A stretch of DNA of 64,000 nucleotides, from contig NZ_CP040749.1 in the NCBI RefSeq assembly GCF_006065315.1, positions 2,804,501 through 2,868,500 on the forward strand, in the 5' to 3' direction. The position numbers and the translations under genes are program-made. This document shows positions 1-8,848 of the stretch, piece by piece. This DNA comes from Aureibaculum algae (lineage in GTDB: Bacteria > Bacteroidota > Bacteroidia > Flavobacteriales > Flavobacteriaceae). Position 1 is the first letter of the stretch. Each line of letters starts with the position of its first letter. A model generated the notes under the pieces. It had not been told where the DNA came from. It saw only the letters and a program-made list of their open reading frames with translations, and did no database searches.

Positions 1-23
1 GTAAACAAATAAAAAAAGACGCA

Positions 24-42
24 AAAATGGCATCGCCATTTT
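24..42. terminator. Short perfect hairpin, possible bidirectional terminator
   Basis: An 8-bp perfect inverted repeat (AAAATGGC at 24-31, GCCATTTT at 35-42) encloses a 3-nt loop. It is flanked by an A-run upstream and a short T-run downstream (47-50), so it could end transcription coming from outside the window. No gene end is visible next to it here, so the role is inferred from shape only. Confidence 0.4.
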
Positions 43-74
43 AGGCTTTTAATGAGCAACAACCCCATCACAGG

Positions 75-660
75 ATCACGACGAGAAACGAGGAGTAATC
101 CTGTAAATTAACCATTATCTACTATTTAATATCTTTCTTTAAGAAAATACTACATAACAATCACGACGAGGAACGAGGCGTAATCCTGTAAATTTCCAAT
201 ATTACCTGAATTTACCATATATAAACCAATCAACGATGACAACGAGAAACGAGGAGTAATCCTGTAAATTAACCATTATCTACTATTTAATATCTTTCTT
301 TAAGAAAATACTACATAACAATCACGACGAGGAACGAGGCGTAATCCTGTAAATTTCCAATATTACCTGAATTCACCATATATAAACCAATCAACGATGA
401 CAACGAGGAATGGGAAGTAATCCTGTAAATTAACCATTATCTACTATTTAATATCTTTCTTTAAGAAAATACTACATAACAATCACGACGAGGAACGAGG
501 CGTAATCCTTTTGATTTAAATATTACTTGAATTTACTATATAGTCACCAATTAATGATCACGACGAGAAAAGATGCGTAATCCTGTTTATTCCCACTATC
601 TAAAATTTAATATCTCTTTTATATAAATCCCCATTACAGGATTACAACAAATAATCCTGT
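75..660. repeat. Tandem 161-bp repeat array of alternating ~30-bp cores
   Basis: A core that ends in GTAATCCTGT and contains CGACGAG and ACGAGG recurs at about 75-104, 160-189, 235-265, 321-350, 396-426, 482-510 and 557-586. Spacing alternates between about 85 and 75 bp, so cores form A/B pairs with a 161-bp period. The segments between cores are also nearly identical from period to period. Copies degrade from the sixth core onward. The array closes with a 9-bp inverted repeat (636-644 against 652-660) made from the same ACAGGATTA/TAATCCTGT ends. The first core is likewise flanked by CAGGAT and ATCCTG. One more core lies at 13942-13971. No coding role is apparent; it resembles a locally amplified intergenic REP/MITE-like element. 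Confidence 0.85.
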
Positions 661-930
661 CATACTCTATATGGTAAAAGAGCAGTCCTGCCTCTTATGA
701 GAAAAACAACTATTTCAAATTGGAATACCAAAAAAATTAGATTAAAAAGAGTTCGTAATAAAGCCAGATTAATCAATACTTATATTAAATAGGTCCTACG
801 AAATTAGTTTTGGCTCTACGGCCTGTTTTTCTAAAATCTAAAAAAAATGGAAGACATATAAAAGGACAGTAATACTACCTTAGCAGATGACTGCGATAAG
901 AATAATAATTTATTCTTACAGAAAAAAGAT
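661..930. other. Non-coding stretch between repeat array and first gene
   Basis: No convincing gene is seen. A 31-codon Lys/Arg-rich reading frame (697-792, plus strand) exists but has no promoter or family signature. The stretch lies downstream of the minus-strand gene ending at 931. No strong terminator hairpin was seen. Confidence 0.4.
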
Positions 931-1461
931 TTATTTTTTATCATAAGTTAGATTTACAAGCCCATCTTTAAAGGATTTTGTTTCAATCAACTTCCATTTG
1001 TTCGTAGACTTAGAAGTTCCAAACAAACGGACACCTTCTCCTAAAACTATTGGATTCAGCTTAATTTTGAGTTGATCAATCATTCCATGATCTAAAAGCC
1101 ATCCAGCAAAATTTCCTCCACCACATAAATAAATATCTGATGTGGCGTGTGCTTTAATTTTTTTTACACGGTCGATGGACATTTCTTCAACATGAACAGT
1201 AGGTGCCATATTTTCTATTTCCATTGATTCTGAAAAAATAAAATGTTCCATTTTAGGATATACGGGTTGCCCTGCTTGAAGCCCATATTGAAAACCAAAT
1301 TCATAGGTTTTTCTACCCATTATAACAACCTTAAATTTTAATAAGTCGTTCTGGTATTTTTCAACTCCCTCTCCCTTCTGAATAAATTGACTAATATCAT
1401 TATTCTTTCCACTAATAAATCCGTCAAGTGAACTTGCTACATAGTATATAATTTTTTGCAT
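931..1461 (-). CDS. Dihydrofolate reductase / RibD C-terminal-like protein
   Basis: A 176-aa protein of the YyaP/YwjB branch of the DHFR fold (RibD_C family). The N-terminal strand and loop ASSLDGFI (residues 9-16), the MGRKTYE segment (48-54) and the Gly-rich CGGGNFAGWLL motif near residues 114-124 are the family's NADPH-binding elements. Length matches the usual 170-190 aa. These stand-alone proteins are annotated as reductases but mostly lack a proven substrate, so a true folate role should not be assumed. It is probably cytosolic, since no signal peptide is present. The gene is separated by 83 bp from the propeller lipoprotein that ends its cluster, and no operon partner is obvious. Confidence 0.85.
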   Translation of the reverse strand: MQKIIYYVASSLDGFISGKNNDISQFIQKGEGVEKYQNDLLKFKVVIMGRKTYEFGFQYGLQAGQPVYPKMEHFIFSESMEIENMAPTVHVEEMSIDRVKKIKAHATSDIYLCGGGNFAGWLLDHGMIDQLKIKLNPIVLGEGVRLFGTSKSTNKWKLIETKSFKDGLVNLTYDKK

Positions 1462-1544
1462 AATCTCAATTTAATGTTATCAGTACTTGATTTACCGTGT
1501 AATCATTTACGAGCATTTCATGATTTATAATCCATTTTTCATCT

Positions 1545-2555
1545 TTAATGTAAGTCAATAGATAGAGCATAAGATCCATCAGTATTATCTGTCACATTTG
1601 ATGGTTCTCCGTTTTTCCAGAGTTTTGCATTTCTCAAACCATCATCATCATATGTATGTCCTACAACATAGACGTCATTTTTGTTTAAGGCGACTGAATT
1701 AGCCTGATTGCCTAATACATGTCCCCCGGATAACGGATGGGCTTCACCATTAATCCAAAGCATAGCAGCCGTATCTTCATATCCTGCAATATATACAGTA
1801 TTGTTTTCTACGGCTACGGAATAAGCGATGGATGGTTTGGTTTCATCAGTAAAAGAACTCATCACACCATTTTTCCATAGTTTGGCATGAAAGTTCCCAT
1901 TATAAAATTCATAACCTGCCACGTAAACATCGTTATTTTCAATAACTACCGAATATGCTTTGGATGGATTTTCGCCATCGGTCAGTCGTGTGGGGACTCC
2001 ATTTATCCAGAGTGTTGCCACATCTGTGTAGTTGATATACTCATGCCCTGTAACGTATACATCATCATTATCCACCGCTATTGATGTGGCATAGGCATCA
2101 TGATTTCCATTGGATATACTGGTTGGAATACCATTTTTCCATACTTTAGCTACAAAGGTATTTTTGGTAGATTCATATTCATAGCCAGCCACGTATACAT
2201 CATCATTAACTACAGCCACAGCATTTGCGATAGAAGTAAATGGGGTTGTTGATAAATCGATAGCATTTCCATTTTTCCAAAGCGTGGCTTTTTTTATTAT
2301 ATCTTTTGTTTCAAACCCCGTAACATATACCTCATCATTATTCACCACGGTTATTGAAGTTGCCTCGGCATTATAAGTACCATCCGTTAAATAGGTTGCA
2401 CTACCATCTCTCCAAACTGTAGGTGTATATTTAGTTTTACCTGCAATATAAATGTCTGGTTGTACTGGCACATTGCTATTCGTTTCATCCTCGCTACAGC
2501 TTATAACAATAAGAGAGATGAAAATAAGCAGCCTGTTTTTTATTCTTTTTTTCAT
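1545..2555 (-). CDS. Seven-repeat propeller-type lipoprotein, copy 1
   Basis: A 336-aa lipoprotein whose function is not recognised. The start MKKRIKNR and hydrophobic stretch end in the lipobox ISCS (Cys at about residue 20), followed by an acidic linker, so it should be lipid-anchored in the envelope. The rest is seven repeats of about 44 residues. Each follows the pattern NNDVYVAGYE, then AKLWKNG, then LTDG, then AYSVxVx. Seven short all-beta units fit a seven-bladed propeller, which often binds ligands or proteins. Two paralogues with the same number of repeats lie at 4202-5212 and 5326-6324. This copy is the most diverged: its first unit lacks the GYE segment and its sixth is shortened. 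The substrate or partner is unknown. Confidence 0.75.
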   Translation of the reverse strand: MKKRIKNRLLIFISLIVISCSEDETNSNVPVQPDIYIAGKTKYTPTVWRDGSATYLTDGTYNAEATSITVVNNDEVYVTGFETKDIIKKATLWKNGNAIDLSTTPFTSIANAVAVVNDDVYVAGYEYESTKNTFVAKVWKNGIPTSISNGNHDAYATSIAVDNDDVYVTGHEYINYTDVATLWINGVPTRLTDGENPSKAYSVVIENNDVYVAGYEFYNGNFHAKLWKNGVMSSFTDETKPSIAYSVAVENNTVYIAGYEDTAAMLWINGEAHPLSGGHVLGNQANSVALNKNDVYVVGHTYDDDGLRNAKLWKNGEPSNVTDNTDGSYALSIDLH

Positions 2556-2748
2556 GAGTTCATCAATTTATAGCTTATGTTTTTTGGTGATCGACCTCTA
2601 CTATGCTTAACATCGCCAATTGTCATGTTCTTAAATATTATTATGGGTGATTAATATATTGAACCTATTTTACTGAGCCTATGGTCCATTGAAAATGACG
2701 TAATTGTATTATATTAAGTAAGTACTAACCGTTTTACAATTGTTTAGT

Positions 2749-3375
2749 TTAAATAATTTTAAATCTAACTGTAATATAATATTGATTTTCTCTATCGGGA
2801 TTCAAATAATAGAGCGTTTCTTTTATCGTATTTCTATTATGGTCTATTATCATTATAATTTCACCAATTTTTCTACCACTATTTGAAGCTATTACTTGTG
2901 CCTTATGTTTTGCATTTTCTAATGCTTTCATTAAATTTTTTGCTCTTTGCTCGTCTGACATTTTAAAAATTATAGTTCTTGAGATAATATCCACTCCTTC
3001 ACTTTTAATATTTACTAACTTTATATACTCTTTTTCAGAAGTGGTTTCATAAATATATGTGGCACCTTCTTTATCCTTATCATATGCCCGATATATGATA
3101 GGATTTTCGATAAACTTTTCTGTATCAATACCTACATCTTTTAATTTTTTAAAATAATTTTCTTTTGTTTTTAAAAATTTGACAACTTGTTTATTTACAT
3201 TTTCAGGAAGGTTATCATATTTTATAAAATCAGTTATTTCAATATTTAAAACATATCTTTCAGTTGTCATTTCAGTATTAACAATACCTGAAACTTCGAT
3301 ATAAGGTATATTTTCTTGTGCAAATGTTAACATCGTTGTTGCTAAAAAAATGATGTGTACTATTAAATTTTTCAT
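2749..3375 (-). CDS. SIMPL (DUF541) domain periplasmic protein
   Basis: A 208-aa protein with a cleavable signal peptide (residues 1-19, ending TFAQ). The mature part starts with IEVSGIVNTEMTTERYVLNIEI, typical of the first strand of SIMPL/DUF541 proteins. It continues to the characteristic helix ALENAKHKAQVIASNSGRKIG near residues 151-171 and a C-terminal strand ITVRFKI. SIMPL proteins are periplasmic or outer-membrane associated and linked to stress tolerance in other bacteria, but their molecular activity is unclear. It lies 21 bp downstream of an unknown lipoprotein (3397-4188) on the same strand, which suggests co-transcription. It sits between propeller lipoproteins, so an envelope role is likely. 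Confidence 0.78.
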   Translation of the reverse strand: MKNLIVHIIFLATTMLTFAQENIPYIEVSGIVNTEMTTERYVLNIEITDFIKYDNLPENVNKQVVKFLKTKENYFKKLKDVGIDTEKFIENPIIYRAYDKDKEGATYIYETTSEKEYIKLVNIKSEGVDIISRTIIFKMSDEQRAKNLMKALENAKHKAQVIASNSGRKIGEIIMIIDHNRNTIKETLYYLNPDRENQYYITVRFKII

Positions 3376-3396
3376 AATATTTAAGTTTATGTATTT

Positions 3397-4188
3397 TTAT
3401 AGATTTCTTTCTTCGTATGAAATTGTGTAAAGCCATTCATTTTCTTCTCCATTAACTTCGCTAGAAAATTTTATGATATTTTCATTATTATCTAATTCAA
3501 AGTTTACAAAGATTCGATGGTAAAGCCATTGGGATGTTATTTTTTCTAATTTAGAAGTTGCCAAATAATTAAGGTAAATATTTAATTGTCCAAAATCGAA
3601 TATTTCAGACCACATAATTAATTCAGGCTGTTGTTTTAAGTTTTGATAGATACCTTTTTCTTGTTCATTAAAATTAAAAAATCGATTATCAATAGATGAC
3701 CCACCTATTGAATGAATTTTATCATTATGATCAAAGTAAAACTCTATTGGAAAAATAGCTGATGAGCCGTTCAATTGATAAGAATTGTTTTGAGCATTAA
3801 AATCTGAGGTAATACTTATAGCACTCTGATCAGACTTAAATTCCATTTTGGTGACCACTCCGAAATCATCATGACTAATAATTGTAACTGTTTCGTCACC
3901 ACCAAGATTAACAGTTCTAATCTCTGATAAGTCATTATTACTCGTGTAATTTAAATGTATTTCCTTAAAACGATTTACGTTTATTGCAAAGGTTCCTAAA
4001 TACACAAATTCAATTTTTGAAATTAAGTTATTGTTGGTGTATGTAAGATTTAATTCTGTTGTGATTTCAGGAACATCTCTAGTGGTGATAGAAATTTGTT
4101 TAGGAAAATACCCTTTAGGTCCGTTATCATCATCACTACATTGCACAAAAAGTAATGAAATTAATACTAAGTAAATTTTATTTTTCAT
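3397..4188 (-). CDS. Asp-rich lipoprotein, unknown function
   Basis: A 263-aa lipoprotein: signal MKNKIYLVLISLLF followed by lipobox VQCS and the acidic CSDDDNG linker common for Bacteroidota surface lipoproteins. The mature part has alternating beta-like strands (LNLTYTNNNLISKIEF, IHLNYTSNNDLSEIRTV) reminiscent of YD/RHS-like or DUF4595-like beta proteins, but no family can be fixed by eye. Its stop lies 13 bp upstream-of-gene from nothing else on the other strand; the propeller lipoprotein at 4202-5212 is 13 bp upstream on the same strand and the SIMPL protein follows 21 bp downstream. A three-gene unit is therefore plausible. Confidence 0.7.
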   Translation of the reverse strand: MKNKIYLVLISLLFVQCSDDDNGPKGYFPKQISITTRDVPEITTELNLTYTNNNLISKIEFVYLGTFAINVNRFKEIHLNYTSNNDLSEIRTVNLGGDETVTIISHDDFGVVTKMEFKSDQSAISITSDFNAQNNSYQLNGSSAIFPIEFYFDHNDKIHSIGGSSIDNRFFNFNEQEKGIYQNLKQQPELIMWSEIFDFGQLNIYLNYLATSKLEKITSQWLYHRIFVNFELDNNENIIKFSSEVNGEENEWLYTISYEERNL

Positions 4189-4201
4189 AGCTCTTTAGTT
4201 T

Positions 4202-5212
4202 TTATTTAACAAAAACCGAATTGGCCTGTCCATTGACATCTTTGAATAAATTAGATTCAATACCATTTTTCCATACCGGAGCAATTGAGTTAGGCACGCC
4301 ATCAATTCGTCCTACGACATAAACATCATCATTTTTAACAAAAATTGCGTATGCTACAGAATTGTTAGTTCCGTCAGTTAAATCTATAGACATACCATTT
4401 TTCCATATTTTAGCCACATTATTACCGTTACTCATTTCGTATCCAATAACATATACATCATTATTTTTAATAGTTACTTGTCTAGCTACGGCACTATTAC
4501 TGCCATCCGACAAATCAGTTGCAATCCCGTTTATCCAAAGTTTAGCAACATTTTTATTTCCATTGTTTTCATATCCCGCAACATAAACATTATTATTAGC
4601 TACAATTACACTATTTGCGATAGCTGAATTAGTTCCATCAGTAAGATTAATTTCACTACCATTTTTCCAAAGTTTCGCGACGTTCTTATTTCCTTTAAAT
4701 TCGTAACCTGCTATATACACATCATTCTGAACTACATTAACAGCGTAGGCAACTGCATGATTTCCTCCATTTGTCAAATTTGTAGTAACTCCATTTTTCC
4801 AAAGTTTAGCCACATTTACAGTTCCGTTAGATTCTCCCCCAACAACATATACATCGTTATTAACCACAGTTACGCCATAAGCTTGAGCATGTTGAGTATT
4901 ATCTGTTAAATCTGTAGAAATACCATTTTTCCAAAGTTTGGCCACAGATTTATGAGCTGTAAAGCTGTAGCCAGCAACATATGTGTCATCATCTACCACT
5001 GTTACAGAACGTGCTTTAGCATTATCACTTCCATCAGTTAAATAAGTTGCAATACCGTTTTTCCAAAGTGTAGCCACAGTTTTATTTCCATTATATTCAT
5101 ATCCAACTACATATACGTCTGGTTGTTTTATATCATGGTCATCGTCACTACTGCAACCAAATGCGATAAATAAGAGTAAGGTTAACATACCGTTTTTTAA
5201 AATTGTTTTCAT
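4202..5212 (-). CDS. Seven-repeat propeller-type lipoprotein, copy 2
   Basis: A 336-aa lipoprotein and the most regular member of the local family. The signal peptide ends in lipobox FGCS, followed by SDDDHD. Seven repeats of 44 residues then fill the protein to its last residue. The consensus is (N)NDVYVAGYE, about 7 variable residues, NVAKLWKNG, TDLTDG, about 5 variable residues, then VAYSVTVV. The conserved Trp-Lys-Asn-Gly turn and the Asp-Gly turn fall at fixed places in each unit, which supports a closed seven-bladed propeller. It probably heads a unit with the genes at 3397 and 2749. It is surface or periplasmic and its function is unknown. The high conservation between units at both DNA and protein level suggests fairly recent internal duplication. 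Confidence 0.78.
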   Translation of the reverse strand: MKTILKNGMLTLLLFIAFGCSSDDDHDIKQPDVYVVGYEYNGNKTVATLWKNGIATYLTDGSDNAKARSVTVVDDDTYVAGYSFTAHKSVAKLWKNGISTDLTDNTQHAQAYGVTVVNNDVYVVGGESNGTVNVAKLWKNGVTTNLTNGGNHAVAYAVNVVQNDVYIAGYEFKGNKNVAKLWKNGSEINLTDGTNSAIANSVIVANNNVYVAGYENNGNKNVAKLWINGIATDLSDGSNSAVARQVTIKNNDVYVIGYEMSNGNNVAKIWKNGMSIDLTDGTNNSVAYAIFVKNDDVYVVGRIDGVPNSIAPVWKNGIESNLFKDVNGQANSVFVK

Positions 5213-5325
5213 TTTTCACTATTTTTATATCATTTCAATTTGTGAAGGTTATTTCATTTAAACAAGTAGAAAGTCAATTTCGAAAAATCATCTAATTTCT
5301 ATTTGTTTGAACACATTTCGTTGTA

Positions 5326-6324
5326 TTAATTTATAAATATTGCAGTGGCCGTGTTACCTCCAACAAGATTGATAATAGCACCGTTATTCCAATAGGATGC
5401 ATTATCATAGTCATTAGTAGATCCAGCTACAAATACGGAATTGTTAATTACCGCAACATCCTTTGCTATGAAATCTATTGCAGCACTTGTTAAATTAATT
5501 TCATCACCATTTTTCCGTAACTTTGTAATGATCTTGTCTCCAAAATTAATGGGAGATTGTACACCAATAATGTATATATTACCGGCTTCAACGGCAACAG
5601 AATTAGCCCTAACATAGTATGTTCCGTCAGATAATTCTGTTGCTATGCCGTTTTTCCATAACATTGCGGTGTTTCCATAGGAGCCAACAGCATAAATATC
5701 TCCGTTATCTATAAAAATTGAATTTACCCATGACGAGTTAGTTCCATTCGTTAATCTCGTAGGTACGCCATTTTTCCATATAGTAGCGACGGGTAAATTG
5801 TCTAATTTTTCATAACCTCCTATATAAACATCATTGTTGTTAAGTGCTATAGCATATGCACCGGCATCATTTGTACCATTTGTTAAATCTTTGTCAACTC
5901 CGTTTGTCCAGAGTTTTGCCACATTTTTTCCATTTTTCTTCTCATAACCTACTACATAAATACTTTCATTTATAACTATAATCGATTGAGCAAAGGCATC
6001 ATTTAAACCATTAGACAATCTTTTTTCAATTCCGTTTTTCCATAATTTGGCTATGTTTTTATTAGTTCCTGATTCATAACCGACAACAAATACATCATTA
6101 TTTATCACATATACGTCATTAGCAGTGGCATTATTACTACCATCTGTCAAATCCGTTACAGAATCATTTGTCCAAAGTTTAGCAACTTTTTCAGATCCAT
6201 TTAAATTAAAACCATAGCCCACCACATAAACGTTGTGCCGTTTAGCAACATCATCCTCATTGTTGCAGCTTAATATGGTTATTATCAAAGAAATAAGTAA
6301 ATTGTATTTTATAATTGTTTTCAT
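5326..6324 (-). CDS. Seven-repeat propeller-type lipoprotein, copy 3
   Basis: A 332-aa lipoprotein. The start at 6324 is chosen because it gives a normal signal peptide (MKTIIKYNLL, ending in lipobox LSCN); a longer frame reaching 6393 would bury the signal behind 23 extra residues. Seven repeats follow the same pattern as its two neighbours (NDVYVVGYE, AKLWKNG, DLTNG, AYAI). Units five to seven are less regular, and unit six has KLRKNG in place of LWKNG. It lies 113 bp upstream of copy 2 on the same strand and 111 bp downstream of the lipoprotein at 6436. Function is unknown; fold and envelope location are inferred from the repeats and lipobox. Confidence 0.75.
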   Translation of the reverse strand: MKTIIKYNLLISLIITILSCNNEDDVAKRHNVYVVGYGFNLNGSEKVAKLWTNDSVTDLTDGSNNATANDVYVINNDVFVVGYESGTNKNIAKLWKNGIEKRLSNGLNDAFAQSIIVINESIYVVGYEKKNGKNVAKLWTNGVDKDLTNGTNDAGAYAIALNNNDVYIGGYEKLDNLPVATIWKNGVPTRLTNGTNSSWVNSIFIDNGDIYAVGSYGNTAMLWKNGIATELSDGTYYVRANSVAVEAGNIYIIGVQSPINFGDKIITKLRKNGDEINLTSAAIDFIAKDVAVINNSVFVAGSTNDYDNASYWNNGAIINLVGGNTATAIFIN

Positions 6325-6435
6325 CGTTTTATATTTATTAATTACTATGGTTATCAATGACGTAGTCTCTAAAACTAGAGATATAAGCATCATGAATAAA
6401 ATGTTATTATTTTTAATTAATTTTTTATTATAAAA

Positions 6436-7587
6436 CTATAATTGAAAGTGTGTATTGATAAGTTTTACTGAGTTACCATTTCTTATTATTAAAGATAACT
6501 CCAGTCTACCAAGGTCATAATATAGGCCTTGAATTTTTCCAAAATACTCCTCGTTGGTTAGTTTTAAGGGCACCATAGAGATTGATTTTTCATGCTCAAA
6601 AATAGAAACGTTGTCACCATCTGTATTAAAACCTATATTAAATATGTGTATGTTATAGGAGTCAGTTACAATAAGTTTGTTTTTACTTTCTACATAATCC
6701 ATTCCGCAAATTTCTAAAAGACTTGATGGCAATTCAAAAAAAGCAAATTCAGACACACCCTGTTGTTCATGTAATATATTTACATCGTGATAATTAAAAG
6801 ATTTGGTTTTTTTATTATAACTAATAAAATCTCTACCACTTTCATTGGTAACTGTATGACAGTTATAACTATTTGGGGTAAAAGGAATGTCATCTATTGC
6901 CGGATGATGAAATGCTGGATTGGAAGGTTGATATTGTCGGAATTTATTGTTGTTCTCTAAAACAGAAAGCAGCTCAAATGGGTTGGTATCATAAATACTA
7001 ATTGAGGTAGCATTTTGTCCTATACCCTCAACTGCTTCTACAAAGCTCAAATTAGACTTCGCAAATCGTATATACCTTCCTTCATCTGCGGATGGATTTG
7101 GAATTATCAAATCATCGCCAAAGCCATCTAGGTTATTATAAAAATCTGCTAAAAAAAATGTTGAAACATCTTTAGCTCTAACTTCGTCCAAGTCAAAAGT
7201 CTCAATTAGATCACTCAGTTTATTAATGCCATTTACTTTGGTCATACTATTACCAGGAAACGTAAAAGTATTACCACCTTCATAGGGTACTGGGTCATTT
7301 CCAAAAATAAAATAGTTAACTGTATTATTGTCAAAGTCATATGTATTAAAATCGGCAAGGACGATACCTACAGTGTTAAGATCACCATAGAATATCTGAA
7401 AAGCTTCACCGTTTTTTCCGAAAAATAGGGCATCAGCATAGTTTTCTTCGTTGTCAAATTCCCAAAGACCAACAAACTCACTCGTGTAATCTGGTGGTAT
7501 AGGTATTGAATCATCATCACTTTTGCACGAACTTAAAGTAATAATTAATGCTAGTGCTACTAAATAAATTGTTTTTAAATTTTTCAT
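6436..7587 (-). CDS. Large Asp-rich lipoprotein, unknown function
   Basis: A 383-aa lipoprotein: the signal MKNLKTIYLVALALIITL ends in lipobox SSCK, followed by SDDDSIPIPP. The mature region is not a repeat protein of the neighbouring type. It includes a segment that may be a beta domain (TSEFVGLWEFDNEENYADALFFG near residues 35-57), and the C-terminal half (VESKNKLIVTDSYNIHIFNIG, IQGLYYDLGRLELSLIIRN) reads like WD/propeller-style strands. No family recognised. A TACATTTG element on the minus strand at 7609-7616 could drive it, with a leader of about 15 nt, making it the possible first gene of the lipoprotein cluster. Confidence 0.65.
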   Translation of the reverse strand: MKNLKTIYLVALALIITLSSCKSDDDSIPIPPDYTSEFVGLWEFDNEENYADALFFGKNGEAFQIFYGDLNTVGIVLADFNTYDFDNNTVNYFIFGNDPVPYEGGNTFTFPGNSMTKVNGINKLSDLIETFDLDEVRAKDVSTFFLADFYNNLDGFGDDLIIPNPSADEGRYIRFAKSNLSFVEAVEGIGQNATSISIYDTNPFELLSVLENNNKFRQYQPSNPAFHHPAIDDIPFTPNSYNCHTVTNESGRDFISYNKKTKSFNYHDVNILHEQQGVSEFAFFELPSSLLEICGMDYVESKNKLIVTDSYNIHIFNIGFNTDGDNVSIFEHEKSISMVPLKLTNEEYFGKIQGLYYDLGRLELSLIIRNGNSVKLINTHFQL

Positions 7588-7608
7588 CTTTCATTTTTTT
7601 TAATATTT

Positions 7609-7616
7609 CAAATGTA
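7609..7616 (-). promoter_or_regulatory. Candidate -7 promoter element upstream of lipoprotein cluster
   Basis: The minus strand reads TACATTTG, matching the Bacteroidota TAnnTTTG -7 consensus, 22 bp upstream of the ATG of the lipoprotein at 6436-7587. No clear TTTG -33 element lies at the usual distance, so support is partial. Confidence 0.35.
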
Positions 7617-7816
7617 TGCTGTATTCAAAATACTTAAGTCCAGTTTCTTTAACAGTTAAAGAATCAGGACAACCTTATTGTTTAACACTGATTGTTACTA
7701 AAATAATTTTGATCCATGTATTTTTTTGAGAAAAATTAACCTCATGATTTTTCATAACCAATTATTTCACTTAACGGACTCCCATCGTTTAGTTGCTTAA
7801 AATAGAGGCTGAAACA

Positions 7817-8698
7817 CTACCTTATAATACATTTGTTTTTATACTCCATAGGGGTAATTCCGGTATGTTTTTTAAAGGCTGAATAAAATGTTGATTTAGA
7901 ATTAAATCCTGCTTCTAGACCAACTGAAACAATTGAGTAATGAGCAAACTCTTTAGATAGTAGATTATTTTTAACGTCCTCCACCCTATATTCATTTATA
8001 AAATCTATAAAACTTTTATTTAGTAATGTATTAACCATATTTGAAAGGTAACAAGCAGAAATTCCTAAATAATCTGCAGTCAAGGATAACGTTAAACATG
8101 AGTTACGATAGATTTTGTTTAATCTCATTAAGCCTTCTAGTTTTTTTAAATATTGATTCGCTTTGGTAAAAGGTTTTCGTGTTTTAAGTTGAATTTCCTT
8201 TATTTTTTGTGAACATAAAGCAGCAATTATGGTAAGGAGGTGTAGATGTTTTTCATTAAAGAAATTTACATCAGGATGTTCAGAGTCAATTATGCCAAAG
8301 AGAGTATCATCGATTAGTATAGGGATACATATTTCTGAACATCGTGCTTCGTCATCTATAATATAACGTTTATCAAGTGTTGTATTAGGAATGAGTTCTG
8401 CTTGCTTATTGACGGCAACACTGCCTACGATACCTTGTCCCAACGGAATTTGTAAGTGATTGTAGATGATGTTTTCAATTGGATTTTTTTGCCCATAAGC
8501 AGCTTTTTGAGTCAATATTTTATTTTCTTTATCAAACGTATAAATCACACAATCTACAAAACCTAATCGTTGAATTACATTTTTTGTAATGTCCCATAGC
8601 ACTTCTTCTACTGAATCTTTCTGATAAAGTGATGTTGAAAAAAAACTAATGGCCTTAATTTCGTCTAAAACCTTATTTGATTTATAGGTGTTATTCAT
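7817..8698 (-). CDS. GAF domain / AraC-type HTH regulator
   Basis: A 293-aa one-component regulator (an upstream start at 8719 would add seven residues). Residues of about 15-165 form a GAF domain: SFFSTSLYQKDSVEEVLWDITKNVI, then FVDCVIYTFD, then LGQGIVGSVAVNKQAELIPNT, then SEICIPILIDDTLFGIIDSEHP. The C-terminal part of about 100 residues is an AraC/XylS DNA-binding domain, with LSLTADYLGISACYLSNMVN as first helix-turn-helix and SVGLEAGFNSKSTFYSAFKKHTGITPMEYK as second. GAF domains bind small ligands or mediate dimerisation, so the protein probably couples a small-molecule signal to transcription. No transmembrane segment is present, so it is cytosolic. Its targets may include the adjacent lipoprotein cluster; that is inference from position. 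Confidence 0.82.
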   Translation of the reverse strand: MNNTYKSNKVLDEIKAISFFSTSLYQKDSVEEVLWDITKNVIQRLGFVDCVIYTFDKENKILTQKAAYGQKNPIENIIYNHLQIPLGQGIVGSVAVNKQAELIPNTTLDKRYIIDDEARCSEICIPILIDDTLFGIIDSEHPDVNFFNEKHLHLLTIIAALCSQKIKEIQLKTRKPFTKANQYLKKLEGLMRLNKIYRNSCLTLSLTADYLGISACYLSNMVNTLLNKSFIDFINEYRVEDVKNNLLSKEFAHYSIVSVGLEAGFNSKSTFYSAFKKHTGITPMEYKNKCIIR

Positions 8699-8848
8699 GA
8701 TTTTGGGCTTATTATACATAAATAAGAGATATCATTTCACATTGTATATAGGTAACAAATTACTTTGGCATTTTGAACAGCATAGTAACTCAATTTTTTA
8801 CTACTATCGCTTTAGAATAAGTAGATTAAAAGTCATATTTTATTTTTT

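Noticed and set aside
75..660. CRISPR array
   Set aside because: The intervals between cores are themselves repeated with 161-bp period, so there are no unique spacers; no cas genes are nearby.
697..792. 31-codon basic ORF MRKTTISNWNTKKIRLKR...
   Set aside because: No promoter, family signature or partner gene; likely a chance frame beside the repeat array.
6325..6393. N-terminal extension of propeller lipoprotein copy 3
   Set aside because: It would bury the lipoprotein signal peptide; the inner ATG gives a standard SPII signal.
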